Shown here: positions 48,282 through 59,837 of the stretch, piece after piece
Numbering within the stretch: position 1 is the first letter of the stretch
Layout of the letters: each line of letters starts with the position of its first letter
Assembly (NCBI GenBank): GCA_013397935.1
Contig: VZRN01005002.1
Location: 1,274,055-1,338,054 of the forward strand
Direction: 5' to 3'
DNA: 64,000 nt
DNA from: Dasyornis broadbenti
Taxonomy: Eukaryota > Chordata > Aves > Passeriformes > Dasyornithidae
Translations under genes and position numbers: made by a program
Notes under the pieces: model-generated
The model's database searches: none
The model's input: only the letters and a program-made list of their open reading frames with translations
What the model was told of the DNA's origin: nothing

Positions 48282-50691
48282 CATCTTAGCTAAAATAGCA
48301 GTTATGATGCATGAAAACATTTTTATTTGGTTGATTTCTAAAAGGTAATTGTGGAAGACAGTGACAACCTCCTTTAAGTTATTCTGAAGGTACTGGACGG
48401 TGGGATATGGTGTTGATCTACTCAAATTTCTAAGCAAGCACACAATTCAGATGAAACACACAGAATTCAATTTGCAATCACCAAACCATTTGAGGCTGGA
48501 GAAACACGACCATTGTGCACCATATCAACCATGAATTCAGATTTAAGGCATATCAGATATGAGCACTGGATGGTAATTCAAACTCTGGCTGACTAGGCAG
48601 AAATAGAGTGGGAACACAGATGACACGCGGCTACCCAAGAACTAGTAAAGTAGACAACAATTAAAGCTTGCACCAACAAGATACTCAAACCAGAAAAAAA
48701 GGTGTATCAGCTTATTCTGAAGTACCTAATTCTACAGAGTATAGCTTCCCCAAAACTCAATGTAACACTGAACAGTTTGATGTAATTCCTGAGAAGATTA
48801 TATTAGTAGTCCCATCACTCCCAAATACAGAGATAATCAAGGAAAATCCAATCCCCTGCATCTGATTCAACTCTTGCCATGCTTCAAAATAAGCTTCCGT
48901 ACTTCTCTGTTTTGTGCAACAGATAAAGCACACAAGTATTTTGCAGCTTTTCTGATCTGCAAAGATTATTCACATACCTCAAACACAAAACTTTCTAAAC
49001 AAAACAGGATATGACTAAAATCTGGTTAAGCAATTCCCCATTTAGTTTTACTTAAGTAAGGCTTTAGAAAGCACCATGAAGGAAAAATTCAGCAGACAAT
49101 GAAAACACTGAAAATACAACACTCAATCCCTACTGGTAGAATGCAATTAATTTGGTATTTTGTCTCTGCTTTTTTTTTATTTTAAGACAACAATTGTGGG
49201 AGATCTCTCTTGGTTCAAAACTGGATCCACCACAACCAGAAGCTAATTCTTACTTAAAATTAAACTTCAAATTTACAGCAAAACTACAGACAGAACTAAA
49301 CAAAGAACTGGCATTTAAAGAAAAAAAAAACCAAAACCTCATGCCATTAAATACTACACTGACAACTAAGTTATGAGGGCTAAAAACCTCTGCAACAGAA
49401 GCAGGGAAAAAGGTGTTCTGAAGGTTTTAAATGGTCACTGGACAACTATGAGCTGTATTGTGATGCTTTTATGAAAATGTTACTGACTGTACTTGAATAA
49501 ATTAGGCATCAGAAGGCTCACAGAAGACACATGTGCTTATGTGAAGCCTAAATCACTTCTTTCAAATACTGTCAATCAATTCAGTTGTTTGGTGTAGAAG
49601 CAAGATGAAAGCAACTGTTCATCAGCTCAACCACATGGACACAGATCAACACCTGAGCCTTTCAGTGTTTTTGCTAGGATGTTTTAAAAAGCTGCTGTGC
49701 CTTGACTTTGAAGACCTACGCCACAGTGCCCCATTTCTCAAACCTTCCAACTATCCAGCCCTCCAAGGACCAGATGACCCTCTTGCTTCCCTGCTCCGCA
49801 TCCTCCCTGCAAGAATAGACAGTACTCTCTACCTTACCATGCCAAAAATCTTCCAAAAATGCCTTGGAGGAAGGTATCTTGGAGAAACAAAACATCGTTC
49901 AGCAAGATAAACTCAAGAGTTGGCACAGAGTCAAATAAAAATTGACCGCTAAATGTGGGTTACAATAAGCACTGAATTGAGGTTTTGGAGCAGCTTTCCA
50001 GCTGCAGAAGACATGTTTTGTGACCAGTCTGACAATAGCATCAAAAGAAAAACAAAAAACCAACATGAGGCATGTGGTGTGAGCAAAAATGAAGCCCTCT
50101 GAATACCTGGCAAATGGGAGTCCTGGAACAGCTATGCTGCACAAGGGGACCTCTTCAGCCAAATGCCAAATTAGGGTACTAAGTAGCCACTGCATTTCTT
50201 ACACATGCATCTGAACAACTCTGGATCAAATCTAAATACAGTTGCTCAAACAATATCAAAAAAGCATCTTGATTAATCTCTTTCTGATCTTGAGATGGCA
50301 ATGGTCTCATTTGACTAACAACTCCAAAAGGAAACAGAGCACTTAAAAGATGAATGATTGTTTACAGCTACCTGTTTATAACATAAAGAATCAAATCCTA
50401 CCCAAACAGAGGATGAAGTCCAGACTACCCAAACTATTTGCAGCTATCCTGAGGCACTTACTCTGTCATATGTAATCATTAACACATCTGAATTTGTGGA
50501 ATTCAAAACCAGGCAGCTACTTGAGAAAAAGAAGGAGCAATACAGACAGCATAACTCCCAGTTTAGGCAGTAAGCCACTAGCAAAATATATTCCTACTGT
50601 ATTCAGGAAAAACTGGCTTCCTGTTTATTTACAGATAAAGCATGCAATTGCACCAGAATAAATACTTATCTTGTTAGGAAGACAATGGTTG

Positions 50692-50826
50692 CAGGAAAAA
50701 GCAAAAAAGAAAAACAAAACAAAAAAAAAAAAGGAGAGAGCAAAAAAGAAAACAGCAAAATTAAAAAAAAAATAATTTTTAAAAAAGAAAATTATAAAGG
50801 AAAAGAAAGACAAAATAGAAAAAAAG
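50692..50826. repeat. A-rich low-complexity tract
   Basis: About 135 bp almost entirely of A with scattered G, C and T on the plus strand (U-rich in the SEC63 pre-mRNA). Open frames through it are lysine-rich artefacts. Confidence 0.9.
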
Positions 50827-52011
50827 GCTTGCAAAGGCCAGAATACTGGATAATTCCTGTGCTTAACAAAAGCAGCAACTTATTACTAATGAGTAAGTTG
50901 TGGATAAATCAGATCTTTTCTGCTTTGCCTTTGTCTTCCAAGGAGCTTCCTTTTTACACAAGTGAATTTACTGTGCCACAGAGCTGGCACACTGCCCTGC
51001 AATATCCTGCAGACCCTGATCACACAGGAGTAAATACATTGCATACTGCTCAAGGCAAAGCTTTGCAGTGAAATATGAGTTGTACCTTCTTTGGATTTTA
51101 GCTCTGGAATCCATATTCTGTCAGGGAAAGAGGTTCCGAGTTTTAAAAGCACACGAGTTCTCTTGTTTCTTCTCAGTCCAGATCATGGCTCCCCATTACA
51201 GCATAAGAGCACTTCAGACAACATCCTTAGATATGGCACTACCAGGAGACAAGTGTGTGGGGGATGGGGGAAATGCTTTTCCTCTGTACAAAATCACTTC
51301 TCATTTGATGGGCAAAACCCTTCACAATAGTGAATCTCTCCTACAGTTTTTAGAATAGCTATTAAAAAGTTTTGGGAAGCAAAGGCATAAGGCACCTGTG
51401 AGCTTTTGAGTTAATCTCACTAACACTAACCCATGCATCAAGGTTTTATTAAAGCATCCCTCTCAGATGAGGATGTAGACTGCCAGTTCATTTCTGTAAA
51501 TAATCTGGGGAAGCATCCCATGCTTTCTTTATTGACCTCTACGTTGTTCTAGATGTATCCAAAGTTCCTGAGATTCAAAAGCAGATTTTCACCAATATAA
51601 TTCTTACTCACAAGGGTTCTCACAAGCGCCTATTATAGTAATTTTAAAAATGTATGTGATGTGAATATCCAGCCAAAACTACATCTTAATATATTTTCAA
51701 GTTTGAGAAATACAACTAATACTGAAACAAAAGAAAACCTGAGTGCCATCTCTTTCATGATTGTGTCAGAGACCTTACGGAAGTTTAGGTAGATGACATA
51801 GGTTGGTCTTCCCTTGTTGACCAGCTGCAGTCACTTCTTTTGTATTCCAGGCAACAACACAGGTATGAGTAGAGAATGTTTAAGTAAACAGTCAACTTCT
51901 CTTGATCAGAATTTATGCAAGCTTCTTGAATAGCCAGTTCTTTAAGCCAGAGGTGTTTGCTTTTTCTGCGTGGGTAACGCAGACCACACAACACTTGGGT
52001 AAAACGGAACA

Positions 52012-52230
52012 ACTGAATGGGTTGGAAAGGGTGGAAAAGACCTCAGGAGATCACCTAATCAAACCCTGCTGTTCAGAGGAGGGTCAACAAGGCAGCTGCT
52101 TAAGGTCTGCTTGTAGGCCTTTTGAGTAGCTTTAACAAGAGCTCACTGTGCATCTGAACAATCTATTTGACAGTTTGATCATCCTCACGGGGCAAAAATT
52201 TCACGTCTGCCTCAGCCTCTGTTCATTTAT
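52012..52230 (-). mobile_element. Diverged CR1 LINE fragment
   Basis: Plus strand shows GGGTTGGAAAGGGTGG, ACCTCAGGAGATCACCTAAT, AAACCCTGCTGTTCAGAGGA and later CAGTTTGATCATCCTCAC. These fit the reversed 3' end of an older CR1 subfamily. Edges are approximate. Confidence 0.6.
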
Positions 52231-52715
52231 CCATCACACAATGGGTGAGGACACAGGACATATAAACACAGAGGGAAGCTAATTACAGGTTGGATTTGTT
52301 GTTTCCAGAGATTACATTCAACCTGTGTCCACAACTCAGCCATGCCTGGCTTAAGTTTGGTTTTGAAGTTCACCCATCTTCCATACTTGTTTCCAAAGAA
52401 ACAAGAGGATACACCCAATCCTTAGGAATGCTTGACAACTGATCCCTACCTAGACCTAATCTTTTTGTTTCAGGTTCTGGAGGTTTTAAAAAGTGCTTCC
52501 AAAAAAACTCCAAAAAACTAAAGGGAGATTCTTTCTCAGCCTTCTGAGGAGAAAAAAGATTAGACATTTATTGTTACTGGAGACAGGCAATTCTAGAAGA
52601 TAGAGAACAGAAAGAGGTACAGCTGTCATTTTACTGGAAAGTTTTAATCTCCAGAACTTTATTTCAGCTGCAACAAACAAAGGTCAGTTTTAGGAAAAAA
52701 AAAAAAGCCACAAAT

Positions 52716-52759
52716 AAGACTATTGGCATCAGTACTTCTAAAGACTATTGGCATCAGTA
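52716..52759. repeat. Tandem duplication, 25-bp period
   Basis: The 19-mer AAGACTATTGGCATCAGTA occurs at 52716-52734 and again at 52741-52759 with a 6-base spacer. Confidence 0.95.
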
Positions 52760-53462
52760 ATTATAACTAAAGCATACAAAAGTTTTAAAGTATCAGTCAA
52801 TTTTTAGGACAGCCAAAAGCAAACAAAAAGCTAATATCCAGAATACATGAAAGTCACCAGTTTTCTGTCATTCTACCTCAAACAGCAGGAAAGAACAGAA
52901 ATACATCCTAGTCTCCTGTGTTCTTCCTACCTTCAGGCTACTAAGAAAAGCGAAGTCACATAGTATAAACTACAGCTCCAGTGGACTCTGTCAGAAAAGG
53001 AAATAGGAGGAGGTGCACATGAAACATTCTGCCCACCACTTGCAGACAATTCATCCAAAGAAGAATGGTTTTGAAAGAAAATTACTTCTTTCAGGAAAGA
53101 ACACAAAGCAACACAGTTCTGCAGCCCTAGGAAATGGCAAGATCACTTTAAAACCAGACTTTCACAAAACTCATTTGTAGTGTGTCATCCTCTCTCTACG
53201 CCTGAATTGAAAACTTGTACCTGTGCAAAGCATCAAGAGATGCAAGTAATACACACAGCATGCAAGTCTTTAGTAAAGGTTACAGCCCAGGGGTACCAGG
53301 ATTCTAAGCATTAAATCTGTTCTGTTAAAACTGAGGGCAACAAGCTCAGTCAAAACACTCGAGAGTTTCTGGGTTTGCTGGATTTTATTCAGGGTTCTAC
53401 AGTTTTAATCCTCTAAACTGTACACTAAGTAGGTCCCTACTTACTTTCAACAGTTATGTGTG

Positions 53463-53506
53463 CATATATATATATATATCTCTATATATACACACACATG
53501 CATATG
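53463..53506. repeat. (TA)n / (CA)n microsatellite
   Basis: ATATATATATATATAT-type repeat passing into CACACACA over about 44 bp. Likely length-polymorphic. Confidence 0.92.
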
Positions 53507-53778
53507 CAAAATCTGAACTCCTGGGCTTTTTTCTACTTCAACAGCAGAAATTAAATAATTGTATGAACAATTTGTTTACTGAGGTCTTGAACTGAGGCTC
53601 TCTGAACAAATTCTTAAGCATTGAACTATTTCTCAGATAACAGATGAAGTATGAAAAGGCTACCCTACTGCTTCACTAGGCCATCTTTGCATACCTTTAC
53701 TGACATTTTCCTTGATAATTATTACAAAATGAGACTCCACATGGATATAGAATGTTATCTGAGAATAAAAAAAAAAAA

Positions 53779-53852
53779 NNNNNNNNNNNNNNNNNNNNNN
53801 NNNNNNNNNNNNNNNNNNNNNNNNNNNNNNNNNNNNNNNNNNNNNNNNNNNN
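53779..53852. other. Assembly gap (74 N)
   Basis: Seventy-four N in SEC63 intron 1, directly after a run of twelve A. The size is not a standard placeholder such as 100, so it may be an estimated gap. Sequence on both sides is ordinary AT-rich intron. Confidence 0.99.
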
Positions 53853-55499
53853 CACAGGATTGGGAAAAAAACCGTACACTTACTTTCAAAAAAGCCACTA
53901 ACAAATACAGATAACTGTTTTAAAAGCAGTAACCCATCTTTGCCAGGAACTAAGAGGCAAGATTCAAACTTGCAGCAAACTCACAAAGTCAGCAACTCCT
54001 CTAAAGCACTAAGCAATTTCAAACCTTATTATAATAGGATTGACTTCTACTATAAAACCCCAAATTAAGAGGCATGAAGCAAATTAAATTGATTTTAAAG
54101 TGTTCTAAAATGCAGTTGCTTAAATCCAAAAGCCTTCAAATAACCACTAGTGTTTCCATTAAGATTACTTAAAAAAAAAAAAATTAAAAATAGAAAGCAT
54201 GTTTCAGGACTTTGAATGGACCATGGCAGTGAAGAATTAAATTAACTGATAGACACTTTCTAACTTTAATGTCTATAAGAATTGTACTCACTACCCTCAT
54301 TATTTATCTATAAAGAGGTCATATCCAAGTTAGCCTCTTCACTTCAACATTTATAGCTGAATAATCTCATCCTAATTGTTTTCAAAGATATTCTTTCTGT
54401 CTAGTAAAAATTCATATAAATAAGCAAAAAATATGTGTTTTGAGTAACATGTTAAGCATTAAAACCCCAAGGAGTTTATAAACTACAAAGAGACCTGCAA
54501 AAGCTTAACAGCAAGGCAGCTTTTTTCAGAGCATGTTTTTCAGCAACTAGATTAAGTTTAAAACGAACAAAAAGTAACCTAACTTTTCATTCCCATAATT
54601 CCACACATATTTGCTGACCAGAAGATAGCACTTGTTGCTAACAGCTTTGAAAAACAGCAACATAAATTGATTCAACATCTTGAAAATTGACATCTTTTCA
54701 GAGTCTACTTACTCAAGCTTTCTGTTTACAGTCAGCTGTGCTCATCTCCAAGTACAGTTCCACATTATACTACTGCTAATTAAGCCTTTTCCCAACCTTG
54801 TCCTTCCTATTAGTGTACTGTCTCATTTGCACTGACAAAACTGTCAGTGGAACTAACTATACTAACTTCTAAGCGCTATCACCTAAATTATCAAATATAT
54901 AGTAGGACTGAACCTATAGGTATACTCCAAAACTTTAACAGAATCTGAGAGGGATCAGAAAACTGGACTCCATTTTACTATGGAACAACACCCACATGAG
55001 TCAAGGTTAACAATTTTAGATTAAGCCAACAACAATGCTGGGCTCCAAGATTACACATTCTTAATTATTAGCTTAATTTTATCAGTTTGGTGTGGGGAAG
55101 AAACCAGAACACAATCCAAAACAAACATAGACAAAAGTCACCAATCACTAAAAATGCCTGTATTCAGTATTGTTCTGAGGCACACCTTGAAGAAACTCTA
55201 AGAAAGGACAGAATTAGCAGACACAAGCATAAGTACCATACATCCATTTATCATCAGTGGAGCTTGGGTAAAGCACTCTAAAGGAAGTAAACATATGGAA
55301 CAGCTCCTCCTGATACAGTCTCTGGTTTCCAAATGGCTTTTGAAAGGTTCCTCTTTAAAGTGTTTCAGGACAACCATCTAACTATTGCAAAAATAAGTAC
55401 GTGACTAGAAGACAGAGTGAATGGCCAATTCTCACAGCAGAAGGAAATCATCAGGAGCTCTGCAGGAATCTTTGTTGGAAGTACAACACTCACATTTCA

Positions 55500-56200
55500 C
55501 TAATAAATAATCTGAGTAAAAGGGTGAGCAGTAAAATAAAGCTTCTGGATGATATTAACTTATTCTGGGTAACAAGGACAACAGCATCCTGAATAATTGC
55601 AAAGATCAAGCAAGTGCACTACTGAATGCCACATGAAATTGAGAGTATGAAAATGTAAAGAGTAGTGGAGATTATCCTAATTTTATATATACAAGGATGA
55701 GCTCAAGGCTAACCATCATCTCTCAGGAATACCATCTTGATGTTGTGAGAAACTGTTCTATGTAAACCTCAGCTGAGCACTTATTACTAATAAAAATCAG
55801 AGCAAGGGTTTAAAGCATTCGTATGAGAAAAGAGATTATTACTCCACCCACATAAGCTTGAGGTATGTCCAGCCTTGAGGCTGGACATACTTTAAGTATG
55901 ATGCACAGTCCCAGTCCCCACCTCTCGAAGAGGGGCAACCAGAAAACATTCAATTAAGGTGAACAAGGGCCATCAAACATTTAAGAAGATTTATGTCCAA
56001 AATATAATCTACAAATCCTCCAGCTGGGAGAGAGTAAAGTGCAATGAGAGGTAATGGAAGGCTGTAAAAAACCTAAGTGATAGCCAGGACAGACAGGACT
56101 GAATGTTTACTGCCTCTTCCAGTAGAGGAAATAATGATCATTACGCAACATCAGAAGCAGGTGCAAAACAAAAGTGATTATTTGCAGTGTGGGCAGCAGA
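55500..56200 (+). mobile_element. Ancient CR1 LINE fragment
   Basis: Follows the order of an old CR1 downstream of its reverse transcriptase core: CTTCTGGATGATATTAACTT (the usual GCAGATGATACTAA region), ATCCTAATTTTATATATACA, CTCTCAGGAATACCATCTTG, CCTCAGCTGAGCA, the CCCACAT / GCACAGTCC / CCCCACCTCTC region, then GGGCCATCAAACAT and AGCAGGTGCAAAACAAAAG. Open frames are broken throughout, so it is dead. A short palindrome is inserted at 55863-55890. Edges are approximate. Confidence 0.75.
55863..55890. repeat. Perfect 12-bp inverted repeat with 4-base loop
   Basis: Arms GTATGTCCAGCC (55863-55874) and GGCTGGACATAC (55879-55890) around loop TTGA. One G-T and one A-T pair can extend the stem outward. 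It sits inside the ancient CR1 copy. Confidence 0.95.
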
Positions 56201-56902
56201 TCTGGTGACCTCCTTCACGCAGAATGGTATAGATGCTATATCAAAAGAGTTACTGAACTCGAAAGCACTGGAAAAATGGAGAACATGCAAAGGAAGCACC
56301 ATTTGTGCTTATCCTGTTATTCTTTCCTTAAGGAATTAACTTCTGTAATACTACATAAAAAACCCCACCTGATCTGACCCAGTATGTCCATTCTTTTATT
56401 TCGAAAGAAAACAGCATATTTGAAACTTTATTGTTAAGCCTTTGTAGAAGCCACAATGCTTACGAATATCCTAGTTTCAAACAGTTCATCCAGCCAACCA
56501 TGACAGAAGAATCTTCTGAATTTAAAATGCTTGTAAGCAGTTTCCTGTGAAAGAGAAATACTAGATGAAAATCTGAAAACACCTCTTCAATCTTCTTAAT
56601 TGTATACTTATTTAAAAACTGCTGCAGATATTAATCTTTTTGCTCAGGAAAGAAATTAAGTACCTATTTTGTGCCTCTCCCTGTTCTTGATATTTCTAGC
56701 CAGCATGACCCTCCTCACCATGAAATGGAGACACGTATGTCAGGTCCTGGCTAATAACTGAGGGAAAGGCCTGTAAACCCCATAGTGGGAGAAGGCAGCA
56801 CCACAGGGTGCAAGGATGCAGCAGCAGCCCCAGTCTAGACTTGTTCAAAATTGCTGCAGATCTGAATCCTTCTTCACAGGCATGAATTTGAAACACAAAT
56901 TT

Positions 56903-57020
56903 TAAAAAAACAAAAAAACAAAAAACCAACAACACAACAAACAAACAAAAAACCCAAAAATACCCACACCAAAACCAACAAAAAGACCCACCACAACCAA
57001 CAAACCAAAAAAACCCAAAC
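56903..57020. repeat. A/C-rich simple repeat, (CAAA)n-like
   Basis: About 118 bp made almost only of A and C on the plus strand, with ACAAACAAAC-like units. Lies in intron 1. Confidence 0.9.
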
Positions 57021-58040
57021 TATGGAATCACTATTGATTTCATTCCTTGCCATTTACCTTGCTTCTCTCTCAAAACTCCTGGTCCTTCTCCAATAATGGT
57101 TTAGCTGGCCATGAAACCATAACTGAATCTAATTCTCTAATGCATAGCCTGTATATCCTGGTAGTTCAATGTCATCTGTGTGAGCAGTCAAGATAACCTT
57201 GCAGCAAGTATTAAATGAACAAGGCGTGTAATAAAACCTTCAGTATACTGTTTTCATAAGCTTCCATAACACAGGATGATTTTTTTAAAAATAGAAACTA
57301 CTTCATTTTTAAGAACATATAATGACATAGAAAGTCCTTGTAACGGCTTGATCTTTAACTTGCCACAAAAAAGCTTTCCAGCATTTTGTGTTCTGGACAG
57401 TCTAGAAGCTACTCAACTAATCCCTAATGCAGGGCTATTAATTTTATTTTACTGCTAGGAAGCTACAGTGCTTATAGCAAGATTACAATACTTTAAAAAA
57501 CTCCATGAAAAGATTGGGTTTTGGTTGTTTTTTTTTTTCCAAATAACAGAGTAGTTTGGATAACTCTGTCCAAACACTTTGTTTTGAAAAATATTTTTAG
57601 AGATAATTGCTAGGCATTACTAATGACATCTCATGATGTTTGCCCCTTCTTCAAATGTTTCTCTAAAAAAACCTTACCACTTCAAAACAGCAATATAGTA
57701 AAAAAAAATTATCAAAATAGAGTTAAGTACCACCATTACATTGTATTCTGCCTTTTAACAATCACCTAATAAACCATTTCAAGTTCAGAAAAATGCAGTT
57801 TAAGTCAACCATGGTACTCTCAATCTCTCAAAAATCTCAATTTATATGTAATAACAGTCCTTAAATGCATAACTGAGTTTCACTGACTCTCCTCCCACTT
57901 CCTGACACAATGATGAAAGGTTATAATAACAGGAAAGGATAAGCACGCACATATGGGCACAAAATGCTTATATTCAAAGATATCAAGTTTTCACACCCAT
58001 GCTTATCCACCACATTAGCAATGAGCATGGCATCCTGTGG

Positions 58041-58066
58041 TTTTATCCTGTCCTTTTATCCTGTCC
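58041..58066. repeat. Tandem duplication, 13 bp x 2
   Basis: TTTTATCCTGTCC at 58041-58053 is repeated exactly at 58054-58066. Two related ATCCTGT copies lie nearby at 58032 and 58076. Confidence 0.95.
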
Positions 58067-59022
58067 TTTACCAGCATCCTGTACTTTATTCTGCATTACC
58101 AAATGCCAAAATGCTGTGAAATACTTTGGAGTAAGGCTAATGAGATTTCTGTGAGCTGGGGGCAAAGACTGGCATCACAGTTAACCCACTCCAACCAATC
58201 TTATCTCCCACCAGAGGATTAGAAGTAGCACAAAAGACTTTTACCCAGAGTGGGGGCAGCAGCAATGCTGCTTCCTCTTCCCCAGCTGCTGTGAGGTACA
58301 AGTGCTCATTACTCCATTACAGATAAAACACAAGAAGTGCTGCCTGTCTTCTCTATGCTGGCTTGAATCTCATGCAAGTTGCACACTCACTGTTTGTCCT
58401 TAGAGTGCCAAATAAACTTCATAGCCTCAGTTCCCCTACTTGCATCTTAAAGCAGGGAATTAATGAATCTCTGAGGTCAGCCTCAACACACACAGATGAA
58501 AAATGCACCAAAAAATTACAGAGAAATCTTCATATTGACACTAATACACAGAGATATCCAGTATAGTGGGCAGATACACTGAGAATATGGTTCCTAATAC
58601 ATCAAACCTTTACAGAAGAACTTTCTCAGGACTTCTGCTCAAGGTTTTGAATGTGAGTGCCAGCTACTAGCTACATAAGTGTACAATAAACTCTACTGCT
58701 TCAAAACAGCAGTACAGTAAAAAATTAACAAAATAGCTGTACTTTTAAAATATTTCTGTACTTTGCCCAGCTTCAATGCAAAAAGGCTGGCATGTACTAA
58801 CTAGGGTTCTCTAACTGCCTATGTTACTTCTTATAGGCACGGCAACTTCAAAGATTAGCAGGAAATAGCCATCTGTAACCTTTTTTCTAAGTTTTTTTTC
58901 CCTTTGTATTAGCCCAGTGTTATTCAAGAAAAGTTTAGCTATAGCTCACACAGAACTATTTGAGAGGGTGCAAGGGAAAGTGTTAGTGAGCAACAGGACA
59001 ACATACAGCAGGGCTGGGAAGC

Positions 59023-59134
59023 GGCAACAACAACAAAAACCAAAACCAAACAAAAGCCAAATAAACAAAGAAAACCCAAAAACAAACAAAAAACCCCAAA
59101 AAACAAACAAAAAAAAAACACCAAACCCACCCTA
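59023..59134. repeat. A/C-rich simple repeat, (CAAA)n / (CAA)n-like
   Basis: About 110 bp of CAACAACAACAAA- and AACAAACAAAA-type sequence on the plus strand, similar in composition to the tract 2 kb away at 56903-57020. Confidence 0.9.
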
Positions 59135-59817
59135 CCATAGACTTTGTATGGATTTATATTATAATGAAAGTAAACCAAATAGCTTTTATCCATTTCATAC
59201 CAATACTTTTTCTACATACAAAAATGTAGCCATTTATCTGGGTTTTTTTCCCTTCCCTACAGTAGTTTTTTACATTCTTAAACTTCAAGAAGGAAGGTCT
59301 ACATTCCAAACAGAATAGTTCCTACAGCCCCTTTTCTCTCAGAGAGAAGACTGCAAACTTGTGTTAATGTTATCCCTTCATTTACAGCTGTTATTCTTTG
59401 AACTGTTTTCAACATCTTGTTTTGTTCAATACCCAATGCCCTAAAACGGGATAATTTATTTAATGTAGACCTAAATAAACTCAAAAAAGATGAAATAGCA
59501 AGCCTCCAGATACACGTCCTTAACTACAAAGCACATCACCATCTATGACCACCTGTTTCAGCACAACTTTATAATTATGTCTCAATTCAGCAGCACAGGT
59601 ATAAGTCAAAAAGTACACAAAGTTCAGCAAACACATCAGCATTGTGCAACAACTGCCATAGTATCCAACTAAATTAATTCACCCCTTGCTCTCCATTTCC
59701 TTTCTAGATGCTGACATTTAATCTACACAAGCTTACACTGAAACTGGTTCAAAGCAAGTCCAACCACAGCAGGATACTTTGATGGGCCCTGCTCCACATC
59801 TAACTGCTGAGAGGAAG

Positions 59818-59837
59818 AAAAAAAAAAAAAAAAAAAA
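59818..59837. repeat. Poly(A) run
   Basis: Twenty consecutive A on the plus strand, in intron 1. No retrocopy or LINE body was recognised immediately upstream. Confidence 0.95.

Noticed and set aside
58917..59318. 133-codon plus-strand open frame rich in Lys, Asn, Pro
   Set aside because: Its lysine/asparagine-rich core is simply the A/C-rich simple repeat at 59023-59134 read as codons.
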